A stretch of 34,411 nt of DNA from positions 1 through 34,411 of the forward strand of contig CAZFAT010000035.1 of the NCBI GenBank assembly GCA_964517075.1, read 5' to 3'. The position numbers and the translations under genes were made by a program. The notes beneath the pieces are model-generated. The model was given only the letters and a program-made list of their open reading frames with translations, was not told the origin of the DNA and did not search any database. The stretch is from CAZFAT01 sp964517075 (GTDB lineage: Bacteria; Acidobacteriota; Vicinamibacteria; Vicinamibacterales; SCN-69-37). Positions 8,636 through 15,782 of this stretch are shown in pieces (position 1 is the first letter of the stretch; the number at the start of each line of letters is the position of its first letter).

Positions 8636-9291
8636 CCGTTCACCATCCGGTAGCCGAGGCCTCGCACGGTCTCGATGGCCCCGGCCCCGATCTTCTTGCG
8701 CAATCGCGCGATGAACACTTCGACGGTGTTCGAGTCGCGGTCGGCGTCGCGAGCGTAGAGGTGTTCGGTCAATTCAGCCTGCGCGACGACGCGATTCCGA
8801 TGGTGCATCAGATACGAGAGCACGCGGAACTCGTGACTGGTCAGGCGCACTGGCGCCCCGGCCAGCGTGACGCGCGCCGCGCGCGGGTCCAGCACGATCG
8901 CACCGCATTGAAGGCTCGGCGCGCCATGGCCGCCAGCGCGCCGGAGCAGCGCCCGTAGGCGGGCCAGGACTTCCTCGATGTGAAAGGGTTTGGTGACGTA
9001 GTCGTCGGCCCCGCTGTCGATGCCGGTGACCTTGTCGTGCCAGCTGCCGCGCGCCGTCAGGACGAGGACGGGCACCGACAGGCCGGTGTCGCGCCAGCCG
9101 CGCAGCAGCGTCAGCCCGTCCACGCCCGGCAGCCCCAGGTCCAGAAGGATCGCGTCGTAGCTCTCGGTCCGGACGGCGAAATCGGCTCGGCCCCCGTCCG
9201 CGGCGGTATCGATGACATAACCCGCATCGCCGAGGGCGTGGGCCATCTGCTGCGCCAGGGCTGGCTCGTCTTCGACAATGAGAACTCGCAC
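8632..9291 (-). CDS. OmpR/PhoP-family response regulator
   Basis: 219 residues when started at GTG 9291 (MRVLIVEDEP). The frame also allows GTG 9315, but a TATAAC element at 9309-9304 would put transcription start near 9297, inside that longer form, so the shorter one is preferred. The receiver domain has the acidic pair ED at 7-8, phosphoacceptor Asp51, Thr79 and Lys101 in DDYVTKPF. The C-terminal winged helix shows LTSHEFRVLSYLMHHRNRVV and ends RLRKKIGAGAIETVRGLGYRM. Expressed with the kinase downstream. It probably binds the repeats at 9321-9361 and so controls itself and the divergent methyltransferase gene. Confidence 0.93.
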   Translation of the reverse strand: MRVLIVEDEPALAQQMAHALGDAGYVIDTAADGGRADFAVRTESYDAILLDLGLPGVDGLTLLRGWRDTGLSVPVLVLTARGSWHDKVTGIDSGADDYVTKPFHIEEVLARLRALLRRAGGHGAPSLQCGAIVLDPRAARVTLAGAPVRLTSHEFRVLSYLMHHRNRVVAQAELTEHLYARDADRDSNTVEVFIARLRKKIGAGAIETVRGLGYRMVNG

Positions 9292-9303
9292 GGCGATGGG
9301 CCC

Positions 9304-9309
9304 GTTATA
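9304..9309 (-). promoter_or_regulatory. Candidate -10 element of the response regulator promoter
   Basis: Reads TATAAC on the minus strand. The nearest hexamer of the operator (TTCAGC, 9326-9321 on this strand) ends 11 bases upstream, the spacing seen at PhoP-activated promoters where the activator box replaces the -35. Transcription would begin around 9297, giving a nearly leaderless message starting at GTG 9291; no Shine-Dalgarno is present there. Confidence 0.5.
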
Positions 9310-9320
9310 GCGCACCCGAC

Positions 9321-9361
9321 GCTGAATCGGCGCTGAACGGCCGATTCAGGACGGGTTCAGC
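9321..9361. promoter_or_regulatory. Mirror pair of hexamer direct repeats between divergent genes (likely response regulator operator)
   Basis: GCTGAA at 9321-9326 and again at 9332-9337 form GCTGAA-N5-GCTGAA. On the opposite strand the same pattern is nearly repeated: TTCAG at 9345-9349 and TTCAGC at 9356-9361, also one 11-base turn apart. The two pairs face each other around 9341. Hexamer-N5-hexamer is the known binding pattern of PhoP/PmrA-type regulators, and such a regulator is encoded by the gene starting 30 bases away. On each side the inner edge of a candidate -10 is 10-11 bases beyond the outer hexamer (9309 on minus, TACCCT at 9372-9377 on plus). Confidence 0.65.
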
Positions 9362-9383
9362 GAGGGTTCTCTACCCTCTCCTC

Positions 9384-10154
9384 ATGTTCAGCGCATACGA
9401 CTTCGGTTACAGCTGGGTGGTGGCCAACGGTCTCGTCGTGCCGCTCGCGATTGCGGTCGTGGTCGGGGCGGTCGCCGTCTGGCGCCGATGGCCCAGATGG
9501 GTCGTCGTGCTGTCTGGACTGGTCGCCGCCTGGGCGGCGGCGGGTGTGATCCTCATTCACAGCGCCTTCGGCATCAACAGCCCGATGGCGCTGCCCACGG
9601 AGCGGTTTCTGGCGTCCGGAGCGGGGCGCGTGCTGGACGCCGGCGCGGGGTCGGGACGCGCAGCGATTGGCGTGCTGCTCGCGCGACCCGGGACCACCGT
9701 CACCGGACTCGATATCTACGAGGGCTACTGGGGCATCGACGACAACACGCCGGAACGGTTCATGCTGAACGCGCGCATTGCCGGCGTGGCCGACCGCGCG
9801 TCGACGCACACGGGCGACATGCGTGCGATGCCCTTCCCCGACGACACCTTCGACGCCGTCGTCAGCGCGTACGCGATTGACCACCTGGGTCGCAATGGCG
9901 CGATCCGAGCCATTGGCGAGGTCGCCCGCGTGCTCAAGCCGAACGGCGAGTTCCTGTTGATGATCGTGAACGTGACGTGGCGGACGTGGCTGGTGTCGCC
10001 CCACGCCATCGCGCATCATCCCCGGCAGGATCCCGTCGAGTGGCGCGCCATGCTCGAGCAGGGAGGCTTCTCAGTGGAGGAAGAAGGTACCGGTCCCGCC
10101 ACGCGGTACTTCCTGGCGAGGCGGCGCGCCGATCCCATTGACGCTCAGCAATGA
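9384..10154 (+). CDS. Membrane-anchored class I SAM-dependent methyltransferase
   Basis: 256 residues. Two N-terminal membrane helices (about 13-33 and 40-60) tether a cytoplasmic methyltransferase domain. SAM motif I is RVLDAGAGSGRAAIG at 82-96, and the acidic residue ending strand 2 is Asp110 in GLDIYEGYWGIDD. DMRAMPFPDDTFDAVVSAYAIDHL (from 145) is the typical motif II/III stretch of UbiE/COQ5-like enzymes, and ARVLKPNGEFLLM follows. The acceptor is unknown; the anchor suggests a lipid or membrane-protein substrate. The gene is divergent from the response regulator and shares its operator. A weak -10 (9372-9377) would place transcription start at or beside the ATG, so the message may be leaderless. 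Confidence 0.85.
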   Translation: MFSAYDFGYSWVVANGLVVPLAIAVVVGAVAVWRRWPRWVVVLSGLVAAWAAAGVILIHSAFGINSPMALPTERFLASGAGRVLDAGAGSGRAAIGVLLARPGTTVTGLDIYEGYWGIDDNTPERFMLNARIAGVADRASTHTGDMRAMPFPDDTFDAVVSAYAIDHLGRNGAIRAIGEVARVLKPNGEFLLMIVNVTWRTWLVSPHAIAHHPRQDPVEWRAMLEQGGFSVEEEGTGPATRYFLARRRADPIDAQQ

Positions 10155-10668
10155 GTCGTCATCGCCGGCCTCTCCCGACCTCGGCGAACAATCCAGCCAC
10201 GTAGAGCGGCCACGCAAGTGGCGCCTCGCGCGGAAGAGCAGCGTCTTGATCGTTCCGGTGGTAACGCCGAGCGCGAGCGCAACGTCGCGCACGGCCATCT
10301 CGTCCCGGTAATAGAGCATCACGACCGTGCGCTGCCCCGGAAGGGAGCGCGGCCACCGCCTGCCACAGCCGGCGCGTGCGCTCACTCGCGATCAGCGTGG
10401 TCAGCGTGGCGGCCGCGGCGGCAGGCTCCGGCGCGAGTTCGAGGGCCGCACCTTCGCGCCGCACCATCCGGCCGTGATGGCGCACCCAGTTCTGCGCCAG
10501 ACGCACCGCAATGGCGGCCAGCCACGGGTAGAACGGGCGCTGATCGTCGTAACGGTGAATGTTCGCGTGGGCGCGCACGAAGGCGTCCTGAGTGACTTCT
10601 TCCGCGCCAGCTGGCTCGCGCACCATCATCAGCACCAGACCAAACAGCCGCCCCTGGTGGCGTTGCAC
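10071..10668 (-). pseudogene. ECF RNA polymerase sigma factor with a frameshift
   Basis: From about 10668 the frame gives QRHQGRLFGLVLMMVREPAG and AEEVTQDAFVRAHANIHRYD (sigma region 2), then RPFYPWLAAIAVRLAQNWVRH and, after a variable linker, LWQAVAALP. There the frame is lost. Another frame continues GQRTVVMLYYRDEMAVRDVA and LGVTTGTIKTLLFRARRHLR, a normal region 4 helix-turn-helix. Removing one base of the AA at 10341-10342 would restore ALPPGQRTVV. The first residues expected upstream of QRHQG are also missing or merged with the preceding gene remnant. After the shift the frame runs to a stop at 10071, overlapping the end of the convergent methyltransferase gene. Real mutation or assembly error; other nearby damage favours decay. 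Confidence 0.75.
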
Positions 10669-10689
10669 GAGCGAACAGCGGAATGAGTC

Positions 10690-10940
10690 CGGCGAGCACC
10701 AGGGGCGCGAAAAGCAGCCCGAGCATGCAGAGCACCAACCCTTTCAGCGCGAGGTCGGCCGCGTCACGCCGCTCCGCGTCGGATCTGGGCACCGCCCGCA
10801 AGTACTCGCGCCTCGACGCGTAGCCGAAGCTCCGCGCCCGTTTCGCGGATAGCGCCGTAGGACAGGACCACGACCACCAGCAGCGGAAGGCCTATTACGA
10901 CGAACACGAGCACAAGCTCCGGAACACCTAGCGGTCCCAC
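10690..10940 (-). pseudogene. Small two-helix membrane protein with a frameshift
   Basis: A GTG at 10940 follows GAGGAGG (rc of 10946-10952) at ideal distance. It starts VGPLGVPELVLVFVVIGLP, a membrane helix, then SYGAIRETGAELRLRVEAR, after which the frame stops at 10764. A shifted frame beginning near 10805 continues EYLRAVPRSDAERRDAADLA and then KGLVLCMLGLLFAPLVLAGL, a second helix, and ends IPLF before running into the sigma factor remnant. The continuity of amphipathic and membrane segments across the shift suggests a gene of roughly 85-90 residues damaged by one indel near 10800-10810. No family recognised; its position next to a sigma factor could mean a former regulatory partner. Confidence 0.55.
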
Positions 10941-11032
10941 ACGTGCCTCCTCTGGCGAAAGCGGCCGGAAATCATCTGCCAGCCCGCGAGAGGTATACAA
11001 CGCCCGATGCGCGCTGGTTGACGAAGTGCTCG

Positions 11033-11194
11033 GGTCGCAAGGTCCTCGAAACCGCGGGGCTGATCGCCCGGAGGGTCGAGGGCACAAAGCGGCCGCGCCG
11101 GCTGCAGGAAAACGGCATGAGGGCCATCGAGCAATGGCTCGTCATGATGCGAGAGGCGTTGGCCCGGAACTATGACCGGCTCGATACGGTGTTT
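11033..11194 (+). pseudogene. C-terminal stub of an ArsR-type regulator
   Basis: The plus frame reads GRKVLETAGLIARRVEGTKR and then RAIEQWLVMMREALARNYDR, ending LDTVF. It matches the recognition-helix end and C-terminal helix of ArsR-family repressors (compare the usual HLKVLExAGLI-R and EWL-x-RLDxL). The preceding helix-turn-helix half is absent and there is no plausible start. The text joins within a few bases to an SRPBCC stub in another frame, as expected if one deletion removed parts of an ArsR-SRPBCC operon. Confidence 0.6.
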
Positions 11195-11339
11195 CACGCC
11201 GGACGGCACCGGCACGCTGATGACGATGCGCATGACGCTGCCCGACGCGAACACGCGTGAGGCCATGCTGGCGACCGGCATGGAGCACGGGATGGAAGCG
11301 AGCTATGCGCGTCTCGAGACGATCGAGACGATGATATAA
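11190..11339 (+). pseudogene. C-terminal stub of an AHSA1/SRPBCC-domain protein
   Basis: The frame ending at TAA 11337-11339 reads FTPDGTGTLMTMRMTLP and then TREAMLATGMEHGMEASYAR. This is the last strand and long C-terminal helix of the START-like SRPBCC (activator of Hsp90 ATPase homologue) family, in which GMEHGMEASYARLE-type endings are common. About 100 N-terminal residues are missing. ArsR-SRPBCC gene pairs are common in bacteria, so this and the preceding stub probably come from one operon. Confidence 0.65.
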
Positions 11340-11354
11340 GTGCGCGTTTCGAAC

Positions 11355-11381
11355 GCAGCCGGGCTGAACCCCGGCGGCTGC
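11355..11381. repeat. REP-like palindrome with GGGCTGAA core, copy 1
   Basis: GCAGCCGGG and CCCGGCGGCTGC arms fold around CTGAAC. The core GGGCTGAA-CCC recurs at 12499-12508 on the other side of the DUF4185-like gene. It sits 22 bases before the start codon of that gene, so it may also act in its leader. Confidence 0.45.
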
Positions 11382-11402
11382 GAAGCGTGAGGAAATAGAC
11401 GC

Positions 11403-12479
11403 GTGCGATTGACGTGGCTCGGTCTCGTGCTGGTAACGGTGGGCGCCCAGGCGCTGGCGCCGCCGTACCCGCCGAGCCCCGTCATCGCACGTGTCGAGTT
11501 CGACTTCAGCACGCATCAGCGCCATGCGCCCGGCAGCGACAACTGGCCGACCACGTGGGCCGACGATGGACATCTGTACAGCGCGTGGGGTGACGGCGGC
11601 GGGTTCGGTGGCACGAACAGCGAGGGACGCGTGCTGCTCGGTGTGGCCCGCATCGAAGGCGATGCGTCCAACTACGCGGGTACGAACGTGTGGGGCGGCG
11701 TCGCGCCCGGCCGGACGGCTCAGTTCGGCGGGAAGAGTTACGGCATCCTGTCGGTGGATGGCGTGCTGCACATGTGGGTTGTTCCCCAGCCGAACCCTCA
11801 CCTCGAACAGTCGCGACTGGCCACGTCGAACGACCACGGCGCGAGCTGGCAGCCCGCCGACTGGGCGTTCACCTTTGCCGACGCGCTCACGATCCCGACC
11901 TTCCTGAACTTCGGTCGCGACTATGTCGGCGCCCGTGACGACTACGTCTACACCTATTACATCCATCCGGCGTGGGGACCGGGACGCGCCACGAAAACGC
12001 CGGCGCACACGTTCGACGTCCATCAGCCCGGCCGCGTCTACCTCTCGCGCGTGCCGAAGGACGCCATCCTCAATCAGCAGCGCTACGAGTTCTTCACGGG
12101 CGTCTCAACCACCGGACAGGCCTCGTGGACCACGGATCGCGCCGCGAAGCGTCCCGTCTTCGAGGATCCGAACGGCGTCGGCTGGAATCTCAGCGTGAGC
12201 TACAACCCGGGCCTTCGCCGGTACCTGCTCGCGGCCGAGCACTCGGACACGCACGTCGGCAAGCTGGGTCTCTTCGACGCACCAGAACCGTGGGGACCGT
12301 GGACGACCGTCGCCTACGAAGAGGCCTGGGGCGTCCCCCACATCGAAGCCTCGACCTTCTACTGGAACTTCACACCGAAGTGGCTCAGCGCCGACGGCAC
12401 GCGCTTCACGATGATCTTCACCGGCAACCGGACCAACGACGCCTGGAACACCGTCACGGGCCGATTCGTCCGGCGATAG
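11403..12479 (+). CDS. Exported DUF4185-like beta-propeller protein
   Basis: 358 residues from GTG 11403, with GAGGA at 11389-11393 as ribosome binding site. The first 17 residues (MRLTWLGLVLVTVGAQA) look like a signal peptide. The mature start has DNWPTTWADDGHLYSAWGDG, and the end has STFYWNFTPKWLSADGTRFT followed by MIFTGN. These are patterns of DUF4185 and related five-bladed propellers akin to glycoside hydrolase families 43/62. A catalytic role on a polysaccharide is plausible but no active site can be fixed. It faces the DUF1080 gene across a 39-base gap containing a palindrome. Confidence 0.75.
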   Translation: MRLTWLGLVLVTVGAQALAPPYPPSPVIARVEFDFSTHQRHAPGSDNWPTTWADDGHLYSAWGDGGGFGGTNSEGRVLLGVARIEGDASNYAGTNVWGGVAPGRTAQFGGKSYGILSVDGVLHMWVVPQPNPHLEQSRLATSNDHGASWQPADWAFTFADALTIPTFLNFGRDYVGARDDYVYTYYIHPAWGPGRATKTPAHTFDVHQPGRVYLSRVPKDAILNQQRYEFFTGVSTTGQASWTTDRAAKRPVFEDPNGVGWNLSVSYNPGLRRYLLAAEHSDTHVGKLGLFDAPEPWGPWTTVAYEEAWGVPHIEASTFYWNFTPKWLSADGTRFTMIFTGNRTNDAWNTVTGRFVRR

Positions 12480-12492
12480 ATCGTCGGCGATC

Positions 12493-12515
12493 CGCAGGGC
12501 TGAAGCCCCGCGGCT
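12493..12515. terminator. REP-like GGGCTGAA palindrome, possible bidirectional terminator
   Basis: GGGC-TGAA-GCCC forms a tight hairpin extended by flanking CGC/GCG. It lies in the 39-base gap between two convergent genes, where a shared terminator is expected, but no U-tract follows on either strand. The core resembles the palindrome at 11355-11381, so it may equally be a dispersed REP element. Confidence 0.4.
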
Positions 12516-12518
12516 CCA

Positions 12519-13442
12519 TCACTTGCACATCGCCGGATTGTTCTTGACGACGTACGAACGGTACCGCTTGGAGCTCTTGTCCATGCAGCCCTCGAGGTTG
12601 AGCACCTCGATCTTGCGGTAATCAATCGGCGCCGTCTCGGCCTGGATGGAGATGAAGCCGCCCGTGAGCGGCGTGCCGTCCACCTTGATGGCCGGATCGG
12701 TCGGCGAGGCGGACCCGCCGCCAATCTGCGGCTTCGTGTACTCGAGGACCGTTTGCCCGTCGATGATGTGCCGCACCAGCTCGTCGCCGTGCAGCAGCAC
12801 CTCCACGCGCACCCACTGATCGCCGGCGTAGGTCTGGGACGTCGAGTTGGTGCAATGCGTGGTGTGCAGCTTGCCGTTCATCACGACGTTCGTCCCCGGC
12901 GTGCACAGATTCAGCGTCGTCCTGGGCTTCTCGCCGATGCCGCCGAGCAACTGGACTTCGATCGAGATCGGGAAGTCCTGATCTTTCATCATGGTCTTCG
13001 GATCGGGCGAGTGCAGCATCAAGCCGTTGTTCCGGATGGCCCAGGTGGGCCCGCCCGGGACCTGGTCGCCGACGAAGCGATACTCGGCCGCGATGAGGTA
13101 GTACGAAAACGGATCCTTGTAGAACAGGTGCCCGAACTCGTTCGTGAACTTGTCCCACTTGTCATAGCGGACCTTGAGCAGGCCTGCCTCGACTCGGAAC
13201 GTGTCGTTGAGATTGACGCCGATGTCGGAGCCCTTGAACTTGGGCGTCCAGCCCGTAAGGTCCTTGCCGTTGAAGAGCTGAATCCAGTCCTGTGGGTCGG
13301 CCTTGATCGACGACGTGGGCGTCCCACCCGTCTGCTGCGCAGAGAGACGGTCCGATGAGAGACCAGACGCGACAATGGCCGCGCCAAGCGAGGCCGCCAG
13401 GCAGATCACACGCACGCGAGAATGACGACGAGTGGACATCAT
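12519..13442 (-). CDS. Exported DUF1080 (3-keto-disaccharide hydrolase type) protein
   Basis: 307 residues from ATG 13442, which has GGGGGAG seven bases upstream; the frame extends to 13484 without a binding site. A signal peptide covers about residues 1-36 and ends near LSAQQ. The DUF1080 lectin-like sandwich begins at WIQLFNGKDLTGW. Further blocks are FGHLFYKDPFSYYLIAAEYR, WAIRNNGLMLHSPDP, SIEVQLLGG and WVRVEVLLHGDELVRHIIDG, ending with the usual GGFISIQAETAPIDYRKIEV. Family members cleave 3-keto-glycosides or bind sugars outside the cytoplasmic membrane. With the neighbouring propeller protein it suggests polysaccharide or glycoside handling. Cysteines near both ends of the C-terminal tail (GCMDKSS...PAMCK) could form a disulphide. 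Confidence 0.88.
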   Translation of the reverse strand: MMSTRRHSRVRVICLAASLGAAIVASGLSSDRLSAQQTGGTPTSSIKADPQDWIQLFNGKDLTGWTPKFKGSDIGVNLNDTFRVEAGLLKVRYDKWDKFTNEFGHLFYKDPFSYYLIAAEYRFVGDQVPGGPTWAIRNNGLMLHSPDPKTMMKDQDFPISIEVQLLGGIGEKPRTTLNLCTPGTNVVMNGKLHTTHCTNSTSQTYAGDQWVRVEVLLHGDELVRHIIDGQTVLEYTKPQIGGGSASPTDPAIKVDGTPLTGGFISIQAETAPIDYRKIEVLNLEGCMDKSSKRYRSYVVKNNPAMCK

Positions 13443-13633
13443 GATGAGGCTCCCCCGGATCGTCAGGAGCATACTCTGCCCCACCGCCGAGATCGAGCCG
13501 CACGCGCCGGGACCGCGATACTCCCCTTACGTTCGAACTCGCGACGCGTGAAGCCGATCACGAACCACGTACCCGATCCACTGATCGTCGAAGGGCCGCC
13601 CCCTCCGCCGCCGCCCGCGCGCTAGCGGCGGCG

Positions 13634-15043
13634 TCAGACCTCGGCGCCCGAGAACTCGATTTCGAACCCGCCGGCCCCGGGGCGGCGCATCTCGAGCTTC
13701 AAGCCGAAGCGGTCCGCGACTTCGCGTGCGACCGCGAGGCCGAGTCCGGGTGCGCCAGGCCGCCGGTTCCGGCTCTCGTCGCCGCGGAACCGGCGAATCG
13801 CGGTCAACCCCTTGAACGCCTCTTCGGACACGCCCGGCCCCGTATCCGCGACCCAGAGACGGAAGCGGCCGCCCGATGTCTCGCGCGTGAGTCCGACGGT
13901 CACCGAGCCCCCGCGGCGGTTGAACCGAATCGCGTTGTCGATCACGTTGGAGACGGCGCGCTCGACGAGCGTTTCATTCGCGTCGACGCGGACCGACGTC
14001 TCCGGCAGCGAGGGGGTTATCGAGACGCCCGCCTCGCGCGCAATGGCCGCGTGACGATCGACGACGCGCGCGACGAGCGCGCGGAGGTCGAAAGGCGCGC
14101 GCTCGGGCGCGCCGGCCATCCGCAGCTTCGAAACGGCCACGAGGTTCTCGACGCGCGCCCCGAGATCGTGCATGTCGCCCAGCAGCGCCCGCGCGTCGCC
14201 GCCGCCGTGCGCGACGGCCGCGAGGCCACTCTGGAGCGAGGCGACAGTCCGCGCGATGTCGTCCTCGGTGACCTGCACGAATCGCTTCAGCGCCGCTTCC
14301 TGATCGTCAATCGTCGTCCGCCGCTGCTGCAGCTCGGTCATCGCGTCGTTGAACATGAATGACAACGCGCTCAGCTCGTCCTTCCGGGTGTCGGGCGCGA
14401 CAGGCGCGTAGCCGCCGGCCATGGCCTCGCGCTGGTCGCTCGACAACCGCTGCACGCGGCGCATCGTGCTCAGCACGCCGAGGAACGCGGCGCCGAAGAA
14501 GAGCGACAACAGTCCCGCGAACATCAGGATTCTCGACGTCCAGACGCCCGGCGGCGGGTGCATGCGGCCGAGGAAGTACTGGCACCGCCCGCCGATCCAT
14601 CCAGTCCGCATCGCGACCTGAACGCCCCGACCGGGCCCGGGCGCATCGTAGGTGGCAATCAGGGGCTCCTCGGTCGTGCGCAGATGCGCACGGAACTCGC
14701 GCGGGAACTGCGGCGTCGCGGGACCCGATCCGAGAAACGCCTCGTCGTAGGCAAACAGCTCGAACGGCTGCGGGTCCACGCGCGGCCTCGGCGGGAGCGC
14801 ATCGGGATCGGCGCTCTGGAACTGCCCGCCCGGCGGCCGGTTCAGGAGCGGCCCCGTCAGGAACCACGTGGGGTCGCTCTCGCAGCGCTCCCTGACCTGG
14901 TCGTTGATCTGCGACCGCACCACGCGTTCGAGGCTGATGCGCAAATCCCGCGTGCGCAGCAGATCGACGGCCGCCGTGACGACCAGGGCGGCCGGGACCG
15001 CAATCAACAAACTGCGCAGGAGGAGCCGGGGAACGAGCATCAT
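13634..15043 (-). CDS. Orphan sensor kinase lacking the phosphoacceptor histidine
   Basis: 469 residues. Starts MM; the second ATG (15040) is better spaced from the AGG upstream. Membrane helices at about 8-28 and 168-194 enclose a 140-residue outside domain. A HAMP-like linker and coiled coil follow. Where HisKA should be, the sequence is KRFVQVTEDDIARTVASLQS (253-272): F-V-x-x-T aligns with FVANTTHDVM-type kinases, but the H position is Asp261 and the following Pro is Thr. The ATPase domain is intact: SNVIDNAIRFN (Asn370), DTGPGV (400-405) and GAPGLGLAVAREVADRFG. No response regulator is adjacent. It may be a pseudokinase, a phosphatase-only protein, or act through a partner. It is 73 bases downstream of the glycosylase gene, so could be in the gltX operon. 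Confidence 0.88.
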   Translation of the reverse strand: MMLVPRLLLRSLLIAVPAALVVTAAVDLLRTRDLRISLERVVRSQINDQVRERCESDPTWFLTGPLLNRPPGGQFQSADPDALPPRPRVDPQPFELFAYDEAFLGSGPATPQFPREFRAHLRTTEEPLIATYDAPGPGRGVQVAMRTGWIGGRCQYFLGRMHPPPGVWTSRILMFAGLLSLFFGAAFLGVLSTMRRVQRLSSDQREAMAGGYAPVAPDTRKDELSALSFMFNDAMTELQQRRTTIDDQEAALKRFVQVTEDDIARTVASLQSGLAAVAHGGGDARALLGDMHDLGARVENLVAVSKLRMAGAPERAPFDLRALVARVVDRHAAIAREAGVSITPSLPETSVRVDANETLVERAVSNVIDNAIRFNRRGGSVTVGLTRETSGGRFRLWVADTGPGVSEEAFKGLTAIRRFRGDESRNRRPGAPGLGLAVAREVADRFGLKLEMRRPGAGGFEIEFSGAEV

Positions 15044-15116
15044 GTCCTAGGGAATACGCCTGTCTGGCCCGGGTAGTTGACGTCGCAGCCCGTCGGCCGC
15101 TCCCTTGGCGCGCGGA

Positions 15117-15782
15117 TCAATCATGCAGCCGCCAGAGATACCATGCCGCGACGGATCGATAGGGGCGCCAGGCCTCGGCCACGCGAAGCATGGTGCGGGG
15201 CGCGGGGCGCCGCTTCATGCCCAGCAGCTGCTGGACCCCCTTCACGATCCCGAGGTCGCCGACCGGGAAGACGTCGGGCCGGTTGAGGCGGAACATCAGG
15301 AACATCTCGGCAGACCAGCGGCCGAGACCCTTGACCGCGGTGATCGCCGCGATGACCTCCTCGTCCCTGGCGTGATCGAGCACGTCGAGGTCGAGCCGGC
15401 CATCACCGACACGCGCGGCCAGGTCGCGCAGGTAGGCGATCTTGGGCCCGCTCACGCCGGCCGCCCGGATGGCGAGGGGATCGACCGCGAGCAACCCCGC
15501 CGGCGTGAGGCCGCCGGCCGGCTCGACGAGCGCCAGCACGCGGCCGTGAATGGTGTTGGCCGCCTTGCCGGACAACTGCTGCGACAGGATGGCGCGCACC
15601 AGGTGCGCGAACGGCGCACCGGTTCCGGCGTCAGGCAGCCGGCAGCGTCCGACGCGCCTGATGAGCGGCGCGAGCCGCGGATCGACGCGCATGAGGTGAC
15701 GCCGCGCGCGCGCGCAATCCGCCTCCAGCAGCCGCAGCGCACCGGACCGCGGCTGGACGCCGTTCGGTCGCCGGACTGGCAT
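15117..15782 (-). CDS. DNA-3-methyladenine glycosylase, AlkA type (HhH-GPD)
   Basis: 221 residues. The fold is the HhH-GPD superfamily: FAHLVRAILSQQLSGKAANT (58-77) is the conserved helical entry. The helix-hairpin-helix ITAVKGLGRWSAEMFLMF (147-164) binds DNA, and Asp176 in FPVGDLGIVKG is the catalytic aspartate. There are no iron-sulphur cysteines, unlike MutY/Nth. The family excises alkylated purines. The length matches short AlkA proteins lacking the N-terminal domain of E. coli AlkA. Its ATG shares one base with the gltX stop (TGATG), so the two genes are translationally coupled, an unusual pairing of translation and alkylation repair. Confidence 0.9.
   Translation of the reverse strand: MPVRRPNGVQPRSGALRLLEADCARARRHLMRVDPRLAPLIRRVGRCRLPDAGTGAPFAHLVRAILSQQLSGKAANTIHGRVLALVEPAGGLTPAGLLAVDPLAIRAAGVSGPKIAYLRDLAARVGDGRLDLDVLDHARDEEVIAAITAVKGLGRWSAEMFLMFRLNRPDVFPVGDLGIVKGVQQLLGMKRRPAPRTMLRVAEAWRPYRSVAAWYLWRLHD

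Noticed and set aside
13422..13625. Plus-strand frame ending PLIVEGPPPPPPPAR
   Set aside because: The proline run arises from a CCG/CCT tract. No start with a binding site and no recognisable domain; it could be a gene tail but cannot be supported.
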